A stretch of 64,000 nucleotides of DNA, from positions 46,915,207 to 46,979,206 of the forward strand of contig CANTUZ010000006.1 of NCBI GenBank assembly GCA_947846985.1. The letters run 5' to 3'. This DNA comes from Fratercula arctica (taxonomy: Eukaryota > Chordata > Aves > Charadriiformes > Alcidae). The position numbers and the translations under genes are program-made. A model generated the notes under the pieces. The model was not told the origin of the DNA. It saw nothing but the letters and a program-made list of their open reading frames with translations, and made no database searches. The number at the start of each line of letters is the position of its first letter. The stretch's first letter is position 1. Shown here in pieces: positions 46,546 through 58,300 of this stretch.

Positions 46546-48414
46546 TTTTTCTTTTTATTTACTTACAATTTTATTTTCATTTTATGTCTACTGTATTCTA
46601 GCAGTCTCAGTTTCCAAGGGTTAAGATAAAATTTCCTTCCTACATCTCCCCTTACTGAGCAGAAATTGAACAAAGGTTGTTTTTTTTTTCCTTTAGTCGT
46701 TTTCAACAGCTTTTCTTATTGCAGATATTGCCTCCATCCTGTCTTCTCAGATATGTACTGTATGTTTGGCTTTACTTTGAGAGGCCCCAAGATTCTTGGT
46801 TGACATAATTTACTACTCATCGGTCTTTGTTTTGTTCGTAAAGTTCAGCACCTTTAACAGATGAAAATGGGAAATAGCACTTGGGCCTTGCATCCCCGCG
46901 AGAACCCCTTACTTCTCTGTTCTCCTACAAGGGCTCCCCATGGAGCAGTATGTTTTAAGAACACACAATTAGTCAGTTTAATCTAGGTAACTTTTCACTC
47001 TAGTATTGGTTTTGGCTTGTTTGAGGTTTTTTTTTGTTTGTTTACAATATGTTGTTCAACTACGGCAAGTCATATGCCTCAGCAATGTGTACCAATAAAA
47101 TAAACACATGTAAATATCTTTAGCAATCAGACTTTCAGTCTCATGACAGTTTTTGGGCAATTAAACAAATGCCTTGGCATGCTCAAATCTACTTGCCTAC
47201 TACTTAGGGACACTGGGAAGATTAATTAGTTAATATGGTAGATTAAATCAGACATGGCCCTTTTGAGCTAAAAGTCTTCTCTAGGGTTGACCACAGTAAT
47301 ACTGCTTCCTACCCGCCCCCCTCCCCGAGCCTGTGTTGATGTAGGAAGCCCTATATTAGAGCTCTCCCAGTACAGCCTCTGACAGGAAGGCACCAAGTCG
47401 ATCTGTATAAACTAGCATTTAATAGGCCGCAAAACCTGAGCTGGAAAGCAATTCTGAGAAAAGAGATTAGGCTTTTCAATACAGCGATGCTGAAGCACAC
47501 CTACCCGGGGCTGAGGCGGGCAGACGGTTGGTATTAGGCAGTTTGAAAATACCCGTGTGGAATCAATAAACGGCACCGACTCGGGGGGTGACGTAAAGAG
47601 AAAACCAGCTCCATTACCAGCCTGGAAGTCTGAGGGAGTTTTGCCAGCGCCGGCGGGAGCACGGAGCTGTTAACGGGGTCCGTGTGCGTGGGCCAGGCCG
47701 CCTCCGGGGGTGGTGGGGGGGCGGCCTCGACGGGGGCCGCCTCCACCCGGGGCCGCCCCGTCGGGGCTTCAGCACCGCGGACAGCGCCCGCCCGCCCGGC
47801 CCCACGCGTGACCCGGCTCCGTCCCGCGCCCCCCCCCGCCCCATCCTGCCCCCGCGTCCGTGCCCTCCTCCCTCTCCGCTCCTGTTTTCGCCCTACTGCG
47901 CCCCCCCCGCCTCCCCCAGCAGCGTCCCGACCTTCCCCTCGCGTGTTTTGCGCGGTAACCTGTAGCGAGAGCTGTCGCTTCGGTCAGGCCACCCGCTATT
48001 CCCCCTCTCACTCTCCCCCCCCTCCCCGTTTCCGATCAATCCCATGCCGTCAGCCCTGACGCCCCCACCACCTCCTCTCCTCCTCCCCTGAGTGCCCCCA
48101 CACTTTGTAAACACGGGGCCGCAGCCTGGCCGGGGATGCCCGAGCGGGTTGGGGTCCCCCGTGGCCTGGAGGAGCCGGGGTGCTCCCCGTGCCGCGCCGG
48201 CCACCGTGTGCCGGGGAGGGGGGGGAAGAGGCTCACCCTCTCCCTCCTCCATGGGGCCGCCGGGCCAGACCCCTCCCGGCCTCTCAGCCGGGCCCCCCCG
48301 CACCCCGAGAGGCTCCGAGCAGGAGGGTGGCAGCGCGGGGAAGCGCCTTCCCCGCCGCCCCCTACACCCCTTCCTCCATCCCCCTTCCCCTCCCCGGTGT
48401 TGCGGGGCACTCAC

Positions 48415-48625
48415 CGCCGGGCGCGGAGGGCAGCGGGCGGGCGATGCTGCGGAGCCGCCGCGGGCGCGCACCCCGGCGGGGGCGGCTGCGCTGCTGCAGC
48501 CGGCGGTGACGGAGGGGGGGGGGGGGAGGGGGGTTGCGCTGGGCACCGCCGGCCCCGGCTCCCGGCCGCACAGGCAGGACTGAGGGATGGAGGGAGGAGG
48601 GATGAAGGGAGGAGGGAGGGATGGA
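48415..48625 (-). other. SLC7A14: SLC7A14 non-coding exon 1 (start estimated)
   Basis: Exon 2 needs an upstream non-coding exon. The only strong - strand donor in the CpG island is GGCG/GTGAGT, with GT at 48414-48413. The exon would span from a start near 48625 (inferred from the TATA-like core at 48653-48660) to 48415. It contains a 13-base C run in the RNA sense (G run 48514-48526 on +). Confidence 0.55.
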
Positions 48626-48639
48626 GGGAGAGAGGAGGG
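48582..48639. repeat. GGGA/GGGATG purine minisatellite
   Basis: Imperfect repeats of GGGAGGAGGGATGAA-like units, purine-only on the + strand and hence a polypyrimidine tract on the SLC7A14 strand. It overlaps the presumed transcription start. Homopurine mirror-like tracts like this can form triplex DNA and are often found at CT-rich initiators. Confidence 0.7.
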
Positions 48640-51039
48640 CGCTGCAGCTCCTCAATTATTCAGCGCTTCCCCCTCTCCGCGCTCTCCCCGCCTGCCGCAT
48701 GTGACCGCCCGGCAATAGCCAGGGGTCGGGCCGGGCCCCGGAGACATCCCTCCACTGGGCTGTCACCCCCACGGCCACCTCCCCACCCACCGAGTCCTCT
48801 CTGCCTGCTCAGGTGTCCCGAGGGCTGCCGGCGGCACCCCCAAATTGCCTGGCTGCTGGAAAATAACTCTCCTGGCTGCCTCCTCCAGAGCAGGGGTTTC
48901 CTCGCCCCGGGGACGCGGGGTGGGGAACTCTCCTCTCTTTTTTCCCCTTGAGCTGTGCTGTGAGGTTTGGGTGCTAATACTGTAATCCCAGAACAGGCAG
49001 AATTAGGACTAAAATAATGCCTCATGCATTGCAGCACGCTGTGGTGTCCAGCCCTCTGCGTGGTCTGGCTGGGAGGGGTTAGATACCAGGTGTGGGATAT
49101 ATTTTATACCCATAGCTGCTTTTGAGGATAGCTGGAATTCATGTTCAAGATATTTGCATTTTTATTTCTTGATTCTTGCTATTTGGTTCTCTCCAGAAGC
49201 ACTCCCTCTCTCTATTTGTATTCGTACCATTTTGCCATCAAATTCAAACTGGTTTCATCTCCAGTGATGTCTGGCGAGGGTCAGATTCAGTCTCCATTAC
49301 AGCTCCATGCTGTAACTTCTAACAGGACCCATTCCCGGGTACAGCGTGTGTCTCGAGTGGAGAGAAGCTATTAATTCTCTAAACACTGGAATAAATGTCT
49401 GCTGGTAAAAATGAAGGGTGTAATCCTTCAGCTTTGGGTCAGTTTGGGAAGCCAATGTTTTGTCTAATGTGAGTGACCCCGACAGGAACCGCATTGCTGG
49501 CAGTGACCTTCTGGGGACCTGCAGACAGCAGCCCTGCACAGCTAAACACAGCCAGGATGTCCCTGATCCTGTCTTTGGGTGGGATAGAGGACCCCATGTC
49601 ATCTCCAATTTCCTTTCCAGCCCTGATTTCTCTGATATTTTTTGTGGCTTTCCAGACAAATGCCATAATTTTCGCAGTTTCTTACCAGGCTCCTTCTTCT
49701 CCCCAGCTTAGCTTTACCTCCCTCTCCTCCCTCCCTCGCAGCAGTCTCTTTGCAGCCCCTCTCTTCCCAAACAAGAACGGAAAAGACCTCTCCCAGGTTA
49801 CTGCTGGTCAGCAGAAAGTGTCATCACAGGATGATATGATGCTCCGTTCCCTTCCTGCCGCTCTGGCCAGCACACATCGCACCACACAGCAGAAAAAGCC
49901 TCACCAGAGCCAAAGTGCGGCCAGCTGATTACCCTCCTCGCAACCAGCAGTTTTGAAACCTCTGTTTTTATTCTTTCCCTTATTCTTTGATTGCCTGAAA
50001 GCAACGCTCAGAGCTGCAGCTGCTCTCCTGTCTCTGTCTGTAGTCCCCATGCTTCCCATTTGGTTGTTGTTTCCTTTCTTGTCCTCTGGCTTCCCCCAGC
50101 TGCTTTTGCCCCGTGCGCGGCCACCAGAGGCAGCTGCGGATGGCTGATCTCGGGAGCTTCCCTTTGACTAAATCTGAGCAAAAGAGAAAAGCTTCTCCGT
50201 TTGCTATTGCGTCTCGTTTCGCAGTGAGTGAAAGGAGTGTGTGAGGAAAGGATGCGGGTATGTGTGTGCATTTCTGAAATGACCGCCAGTGTGGCCAAGT
50301 TTTAAGGGCACTTATCTGCGTGTGTGGGTCCAGAGTCATTTGGTATGTATTTACCCCTTGGGGCTGGGACCGCACGCCCTGAGGCTGGTGCTGTTGGCAT
50401 GTCTGGCCTGTTTCAGTGTGGTTGGTATCTGCAGAGACGGGCTTTTGTGACCTCTTACCAAAGCCTTGTAGCACCCAAGTTTGTATAAGTCATTGTGCGC
50501 TACCACGAAACCACTCCTGCCTTCCACCTTCCCTCTGCTGATCAGACCTCTTGCTGTATAGTAGTTTTCCAGACCCTGTTGCAGTCCAGCCTTTATCTGC
50601 TCTTTATTTATTTGTCTCTGTTTTACCCAGCGGCACCTCCAGTTAGCTACCCGGAACACCCCGCCACCACCTTGAGTAATAAAAGGCGCAAGTGTTTTGT
50701 CAGAGGCTCACTTAAGCTCTGTCTCATTAATCCTGACCCTGTCCTCCTGAGCTTTGTAACTTCCAGTCTTGCAGGGAGATGAATTTCTACAGCTGCCCTT
50801 CTGATAGTGCTCTTCAATTTGATTAAATGTGAGCCTGTCATCTGGATGAAGAACTGGATGAGGCCAAGGTACCCTCTAGACAAGTCCCGTCAGCGAGATC
50901 ACCCTCAGATTAGGGTGGAATTTCCCATAGAGGCCAAGCACACGACGACACTTTTGTGGCAGAATTTCCTCCGTCCCCCGGCGCTGCCTAGTTTCTAGAT
51001 CTAAATAATTTCTGCCCATTTTTCTGTAACAGCAAGTGG

Positions 51040-51320
51040 CTGTCTGACTCGTCATTTAAACACTTAATCCTATTTTGAATTTGACCAAGGCTTTGGCCTC
51101 AATAACACCTTATCGCAGGGATCTCCACCAGCTGCTGTCTCATTGTCTTGGCTATTTTGCTTATCAGCGTCAAACGCGGCCTTTCCGATTTTGTGGGACA
51201 TAACTTTATTTTTTGTGACTCTGAATGCACACGGACAGAAGCCGCTTGATCGATTTTCTTTCTTCCTTTTATTAATATGTTTGTTTACCTCTCTCATAAT
51301 CCCCTCATACTTGTCTCATC
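51040..51320 (-). mobile_element. Ancient CR1/L3-like LINE remnant, antisense
   Basis: On the - strand the order of words fits an old CR1 3' end: a GATATGATAGAGG-like block (seen as ACCTCTCTCATAATCCCCTC on + at 51287), the ACTAGGGGTCACCC zone in decayed form, then GAGGCCAAAGCCTTGGTCAA and AAAATAGGATTAAGTGTTTA. Strongly diverged. Boundaries are uncertain. Confidence 0.5.
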
Positions 51321-53821
51321 TGTGACTAATTAATTGTGCCATTTAAATACCACGATTCCTGCAGTTTTCTGGGCTATTTCTTTGTCTACAGATCTTTTCA
51401 TTAGGATAGTCAACATGCTCTTGAGCTGCTGGCCTCCAAGTCCCTCTAGGGCTTCCAACGTCCTCACCTCATGGGCCCTCTTTCCCTTCATGAAACCTCC
51501 TCAAAAAGGAAAAGCTCATCTCTAATTCCTTTTTTTTGCTGAGTCTTCCTTAGTGTTGTTTCTCAAAACGGTTTGCCATCGTCAAAACTGACTAATGGGC
51601 TGTTGAGAAGAGATCGCTTGGGTTCCCCTGGGATTTACATCAGGCTCCCAACCTGTGTGCTTGGTCACCCCACCACATTTTTGTTGGTTTTGCAAAGGCG
51701 CACTGGTTTGGGTTATGTTTCCAAAGAAAAAAAGTTATTTGAAACAAATGAAGTTGTGGAGGAAAAACTATTTTGGAATCAAATCAAATTCCGATCAGAA
51801 AGTGCATTTGAGATAGGCACGAGAGTTGAAAATTTTTACCTGTTTTCACATGTTTGCTCCCCAACGCCACTGGGCACTATCAGGGAGAAGCCGCAGCATC
51901 TTTTCCTTGCTGTTTCCGTGTCCGGCTGCGCTCCCTCCACCAGCGCCTGTTAGATGAGAGGGGCTGAAGGTACAGTCTCCATCACACGCTCATCATTTAG
52001 TGAAGGCGGTTGGAGAGTGTCAGCTCTTAGGAAAGATTGATATTTCGTAGAAAAGCGTGACTTCTGTCCGCAAGCACCAGGCTGCTTACTGGGACATCCT
52101 ATGAAGCCCGCGCTGGGACGCAGCGATGGGAGCGGGTTAGACCTCCACCTGCTCGCTCTGCGTGTCTGAGAGCTCGTGTCCATGGTGTTCTTGCTCCGAT
52201 TTAGTCCAGGGAATCACAAGCTAACTCACTGAAGAGCAGTAGCTCCGAAGTTCAGTTCACAGTGTCGCTGAGCAGAGGCCAGATGGAGCCCTGCGGAAAT
52301 GCCGGTATTTTTAGAAATGTGGCCAGAATGCTTGGCCACTTTTTTTCTTCCTTTTCCATCAGCTGGAACCTCAGTGAGTCCCCTGTAGGGGCCAAAGTGT
52401 TGGCGGCATTAATGTAGGAGGATAAGAAGATGGATTAATCTTGCTGTCTCATCTCCTGTTGATGGCGGGTGGTAGGATGAATACTGGTGCCAGGAAGGGT
52501 AGTCCTGCTATTAAAGCCCCAACTCAAGATTTAGAAAACCTCACTCAAGTTACTGACCCTGCGACAGGTTTCCTGGGCCAGCTTCACCATTCTTTGCAGT
52601 CCTAATGCTGGGAAATGATAGCGAAAATATTGCCCAGTCTCGGCGGGTGTGTTGGCTGCGTAGGTTGTAATTTCTTTGTGTGAGGGACTGTCTCTACGTG
52701 CTTCATGGGACCCTGACCTCAGTGGGGCAATGTGGCTGGGCAAATGCAATTAGCTGGGCAGATGAAAGCAAGCCCCTTGAGTGATGAGCTGTACCTCCCT
52801 CCTCCCTGACCCCTTCGTGAATTCTTACCCTGATGCAGAGGGACTGCAGCCCTGACACAGCAGGGAATGAGCCCAGTGCTCATGGGGCACCTTCTTCATT
52901 ATTTAAGTTATTTTTCTCTAGTGCAACTGGCCATGGGCTTAATTTCTGCTTAGGGGACCGGGAAGGGTTAATGTGCTCTGCCAAGCGGCATCTTGGACAG
53001 GCTAAAAGGAAACAGCAGTGTGGATATTTCTCATCACATCAGGGTGCTTCCCCGCTGTGTGGGAGGGGAACCTCAGTGGTGTGGAGGTTTAAACAGAAAT
53101 TGGGGTAAAAACCCAGCGCAGCGAAGCCTGGGCACGCTTTGCCATTTGATTTTATCCAGCTAAGATTCCTCCCAGGCTCACTCTTTCTTTCTCCGCATCC
53201 TTTATGCCAGGTTGAGCGGAGAAGACGGGTAATGCATCCATCAAACACGTTCCCTGTTCAGATAGACATGCGGTGACGGAGCATTAAAGAAATCCCTTTC
53301 AGAGACATATGTGAACGTACAGCCCAACTCTAGTTCCAGCGTGAGCTGTGGCCTCTCCCCCGGCTGGAGGCTGTCGCTGGTGCCTGCAAAAGAAGCGATG
53401 TCCTTTGGTTGTGCCGTCACTGTCCCCAACACAGAGCTCCCACTGGCACCAAAATAGCTGCATTAACCTCGGCCATGGGCAGATAAAGACCTGTGTGATG
53501 GGGTCAGGGGCCACATGAGGTGGGGATACATGTGGGGACACCCCACCTTGGGGACAGGGAGTCCCAGTGGGGCTCCCCTTCCCGTGCTGGGGCTACAGTG
53601 GGCTGCAGACATGCCTTTGGGGGAGGCTGGGATAAAGCAGCCGCCAGGGAGAGGGGATTAAACGATTCAGGGTTTGGAGGCTGCTGTCTTATTTAAAGGA
53701 CCACACACTGTTTTTTTCTTATCCAGAGAAGACTGCGTTTAACAACAAACCAGGCAGAAGTGTCTTTGTTGCCTTCTCGTTTTCTTCACCCCATGATTTA
53801 ACATTAATGTGTAGTTGATAA

Positions 53822-53847
53822 GTGTGACCTGTCCATCCAGGTCACAC
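53822..53847. promoter_or_regulatory. Perfect everted nuclear-receptor-type repeat (ER8)
   Basis: An exact 10-base inverted repeat, GTGTGACCTG, six bases, CAGGTCACAC. It holds TGACCT (53825-53830) and AGGTCA (53839-53844), consensus nuclear-receptor half-sites everted with an 8-base spacer. ER8 spacing is one used by RXR heterodimers. It is 5.2 kb upstream of the SLC7A14 promoter. No function is shown. Confidence 0.4.
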
Positions 53848-54094
53848 CACGTATGCAGTGATGATTATGTCTTAATTGAGTGAAGCTTGATACATCGCTG
53901 AGTATCGGTTCCCTGCACTGTCCTGCAGGTGGGTTTAGCTCTTCTGCATTTCAGTTAAAGTAACAGGGGTGCAGCTGGTGGCAGGATTTGGTCTGGGTTA
54001 TCTGTTCCAAGAGTGACAGATAAAGTACCGTAGCACAAAAATGATATCAGCACAGGCAGGTTGGATGGATTTATTGGCAGATTACATGCAGGAT

Positions 54095-54116
54095 GTGACT
54101 CTGGATGTAGAGTCAC
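54095..54116. repeat. Short perfect inverted repeat
   Basis: GTGACTCT, six-base loop, AGAGTCAC: an 8-base perfect stem. The arms contain AP-1-like GTGACTC cores. It could be a paired binding site or chance. Confidence 0.5.
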
Positions 54117-54867
54117 CCCTGTGAAAGATCTCTGACTGTGTTAGGAATGAGTTTGACTCCTGTCGGGTACTCCCAAGAAGAGAAGAGCAGCCCCTATTTG
54201 GTGTCTTTAAGCTCTACAAAAGCCACCAGCCACCTTGGGTTTGATGCGATGTACAACATTCAGGCTCTATCTGCCAGCACTGCCCCGTTCTGGCAGTTCA
54301 GTGCTTACTCCGGAGCGGTGTGTCACCGTCTTAGCCACCCCTCATGTGCCCTGTATAGAGATGCCTCTCAAGCTGAAGAGGATTGCTTGGCATAGCCATC
54401 TACTCCTCTCAATAAATCTGTGGCTCTAGCAGGAGCCATGCTGGGCTAGCTTTAGGGAGAAACTCACTGTGTCAGTAAAGAGCTCAGAGAGAACATTTTT
54501 TCTTTGGTATAGGAGCAGGTGCTCTAAATGGTTTTGTTAAAAGTCTGCTATTGCTTTGAGAGCAAGGCTTTGGCATGAGGACGCATCTCATAGCCCGGTT
54601 CATCTGCAACGAGCAGGGGGCAGGAACGATGTGTTGCTGCAAGGACTTCTTGTTCTGGGAGCCTGCCAGCGGGGTGACTTGCTCTGCTGTGATGTTGCAC
54701 ACACCAGGCTGTGTTTGATCTCCATCGCTTTCCCCTGTTGCCTCTCATGGCCCCCATCCTGGACTCCTTTCAGCTCCCCATCACCTGTACCTTGTTGCAC
54801 ATGGCTGGCAGAGCCGGACTCTGGGGGCGCAGTGGTGACCCCCATGCTGCACATAGGGCTGGGGAGC

Positions 54868-55310
54868 ATCACAGAATGGTTTGGGTTGGAAGGGACCTTA
54901 AAGACCATCTAGTTCCACCCCCCCTGCCCTGGACAGGGACACCTCCCACCAGACCAGGTTGCTCCAAGCCCCAGCCAGCCTGGCCTTGAACCCCTCCAGG
55001 GATGGGGCATTGACAACTTCTCTGGGCAACCTGTTCCAGTGCCTCACCACCCTCACAGTAAAGAATTTCTCCCTGATATCCAATCTAAATCTCCCCTCTT
55101 TCAGTGTGAGACCATTACCCCGTGTCCTATCATTACGCTCCCTGATAAAAGAGTCCCTCCCCATCCTTCCTGTAGGCCCCCTCCAGGGACTGGAAGGGGC
55201 TCTAAGGTCTCCCTGGAGCCTTCCCTTCTCCAGGCTGAACAACCCCAACTCTCTCAGCCTGTCCTCACAGCAGAGGGGCTCCAGCCCTCTGATCATCTTC
55301 GTGGCCCATC
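54868..55310 (-). mobile_element. CR1 LINE 3' fragment, antisense, young
   Basis: The reverse complement of a CR1 3' end. It starts on + with ATCACAGAATGG and GGTTGGAAGGGACCTTAAAG, then the GACAGGGACACCTCCCACC block. An almost uninterrupted reverse-transcriptase C-terminal reading frame follows on the - strand ([20 protein letters not shown], then [19 protein letters not shown]). The long intact frame suggests a recent insertion. It is 5'-truncated near 55310. Confidence 0.94.
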
Positions 55311-58300
55311 CACGAAGCCATCTGGTGGCATTCATGAACCATCTGTCCCCACTGTGACACGCTATGGTGACACGTCCAGCGTACTCTCTGCTGGGCTGCC
55401 CACCCACAGGAGACTGGGTGTTCTGTTGTCCTCAGTAAAACCAGCATTAGGCCACAGTATTTGGTTTGGGTTTGCACACAGATAGCTTACACGCTACTGC
55501 TGAGAGATCCAGGTTCAAATTAGTGGTCTTCAGAGTATTTTAGCATTTGCTTGCCAAATTTTACCCAGAGATGGAACTATTTCTGCTTGAATGAAAAAAA
55601 AAACAACCACAACCCACCATGGGGTTTTTTTCTGCAGGGGAAGAGAAAAAGATGTAAATGTTTCCTTGGATTTTAACCATCTGCTTGATTTATCCATCTT
55701 GCTGCTAATAATGGACGGGGCTTTGCCCATCCCGGGGTGTGGAGAGAGGCTGCTGTTTGTGCGAGTGCGTTTGCTTTGCATGCAAATAAGAGGGTTTATT
55801 GTCTGTTGTTTGTTTTTCGCAGAAGTGCAGCTTTTTGCGTGTCCAGAATAACCGCTGTCATCCCAGGAGCAGGCCTTGCAGGAAAGGAAAGGTTTGTGAA
55901 CATCCCACGGATGGAGGCTAAGTGGCATCAGCTATTCAGCCGGCGAGCACTGCTCGTCTGCTCCGAAACCGGCGGCACTGCAGGAAAAAAAAGGGCTATA
56001 TTGATCTGATAGGTTGTTGTCATTGACGTTTCTATTGCTCTACTATTCCCCGATGATTTCTTACTGCTAAAGCCAAAGGGCAGTGTTGGGAAGGGTTGAC
56101 ACCGAAGGCGAAAACGTTACCCAGGTGAAACCACAGTGCAGTTTTCCTTGGAGTAAACGCAATTTCTCAGTTGAAGCTCAGCCAAGATATTCCGGCTAGG
56201 TCATTCCAGGTCTGCTCAGCCTGATTTTGTATCTCAGCTGAAGGACAAAGAGCCAAAGCCTACACCTCTGAAGTCACCGTGGATTTAATATCGTAATGCA
56301 GCCTTGGCTGAGTGCTGCTTGAAAGAGCAGAGTGGCACGGATTGAATTACCTGCAGCATATTAGTCGAAATCTCCTATGCAAGACCCGCAGGGCCTGGTG
56401 CAGCTCAGCTTTCAGGGCAGGTTGATAAGATCGTAGCCAGTGGCAGCATAGCTTTAGGTTTTAATTTGGTATTCATTATGTCATTATCAGCGATCAGGGT
56501 CCAGGCTCACTTACGAGCTGCTAATGGGATCTCGAGCCGCGCGGCTGCCGGCTCCGCTGCTTTGGTGCAATGACTTGCCGCGTGTCGGGTCTCTGGTGTC
56601 GGTACCCATGGCACGCAGCAACCATCCTTTAGCCACCCTCCTTTGATACATGGGGGGGGCCCTGTCCGTCAAACTACCCCAAAGACGCTTTAAAAACCAG
56701 GTAGAAGAAGGAACGCGAACCAGATGGCTTCTCTGGAGAATGAAGATTGGATTTTCGGTTAGTTTGTGTATCTTCTAGTAACTTAAAATAGCCTCCTTTC
56801 TGTTTGTTGAGGCAAATAAGACAAGACATTAATATGCACATCCTAGCAGTAAATAGGTTTCAAGCAAGCTTCTGCAGGGCTGGGGGAGGATATTAGGACA
56901 GCGTGTTTTTCATCACTGATGTGCCAGCTAGGATGCAAAAAGATTCTGCTCTTACAAAGCAGGGAAAGGATTGGAAGGTTGAGGAAAAAATAAGTTTTTC
57001 CATTAGTATGTAGACAGAAAAAAAGGTTGATCCAGAAGAGAACACAAATACTAGTATTGCTTCTAATTCAGATAGATCTAATGCTAAAAATGACACCTTT
57101 TTAGCTCCAAATGGGTTTTGGAGTGGGCTGGGTATAGATATGATGTGGCTCTTGAAATCAGGTGGATTGTACATAAATAAAATGCTGTTTACATTGAGCT
57201 GTTCTGCTTTTTTAAAAAATTTTATTTATTGTTATTTTCCTGGCCCTTAACTTTGCACATTATGAAGACAGGCTTTCAGAAATTACATCTCATGGAAAAA
57301 TCCACTGGGTTTTTCCACAGAGGAGTTAATGGCCTTTATGAAAAGGTTTACCTAATCTGAGGTGGTGTTTTCAGTCTCACGAAACCAGCGCTGAACGGAG
57401 CTGGAACGAGGGCCGGAGAAGGAGCTGGTGCCATCTTCTCTGTGCAGAGCCCATGGGAAAATGCTTTGTTTCCTGCTTTTTGGGTACACTAAAATAAATT
57501 TCAATTAAAAACCAGGAGGAGCGAACGAGTAATTTCTTAATGTATCCAGTCAGCAAAAGAGAAACGAACACATCAATTAGACAAACCAGATTAATGCTAG
57601 GGGTGCGTCCTCACTGTCCACATAAAGCATCGACAGCCCGGCTTCTGCTCAAATATACCCTGATAAACCCAGGCAATAACTAACTGATCTGTATTTACCT
57701 TCTTGATTTATGGCAACAGAGATTAGCAAGAACTCCAAAGCATATGATTCAATCATGTTTCTCATGGCTTATACAACTGCTGGTTATAAAATTATCCCTG
57801 TGAGCAAGGGAAAGCCCCTCCTTCCATCCCCTCTCCAGCTCCTCGAGGGGGATGTAAGCCTTCAGTGGTCCTCACCGCCCAGCGCTGGAGGTGGCATTTA
57901 TGTCCTGGATCCACCGAGTACGGTCACCCTCATCCACACTCTTCATGTTCGGGTTATGGTGTTTGATTTTGCCTGTGAAAAATACAATATTTGAACGGCG
58001 TTTTGATGACCTGCATCAAACAAAAAGCCAGGGCTGTGGGCTCGCTGCCTCGCTGCAGGGAAAGGAGATGTGCCACAGCTCCTCTGGGGACAACAGGGAC
58101 CCCAGGTGCCCCAGCCAGGCTCAGGACACACGGCACATGCTGGGGGCTTGGCAGGGTGGGGAAAGCTAATGGCAGGTAGTTTGTAACCATACAGGAGCAC
58201 GAGAAAGCAAGCAAACAAGACTAAGCAGCAGAGGAACCATGTAGCGCTACAAAGGGAAGGAGGAAAAGTCCTCTGCTCAGTGCTCGTCATCATCTCTTAC

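Larger units (their letters stand above)
34486..48414 (-). other. SLC7A14: SLC7A14 intron 1
   Basis: A 13.9-kb intron in the 5' UTR, starting GTGAGTGCC at 48414 and ending TTGCAG at 34486. It contains a small CpG cluster with a perfect CRE (39013-39175), a homeodomain- and octamer-motif-rich stretch (42500-42735), an ancient CR1 remnant (46090-46545) and several A or T homopolymers (38948-38972, 40759-40776, about 42204-42221, about 45415-45431). The remainder is AT-rich and unique. Confidence 0.75.
47640..48660 (-). promoter_or_regulatory. SLC7A14: CpG island promoter of SLC7A14
   Basis: About 1 kb of very GC-rich, CpG-dense DNA with many GC-box-like CCGCCC and CCCCGCC words. It surrounds the presumed first exon. 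A CRE-like TGACGTAA lies at 47589-47596 beside it. On the - strand, an AATAATTG core at 48653-48660 could act as a weak TATA-like element about 30 bases before a CT-rich initiator zone. The island reaches about 770 bases into the gene and only weakly upstream. Confidence 0.75.

Noticed and set aside
48136..48951. A 271-codon open frame on the + strand in the CpG island (and a 217-codon frame on - at 47893-48546)
   Set aside because: The sequence is extremely GC-rich, so stop codons are rare in every frame. The translations are low-complexity Pro/Arg/Gly/Ala strings with no domain, and both overlap the non-coding first exon of SLC7A14.
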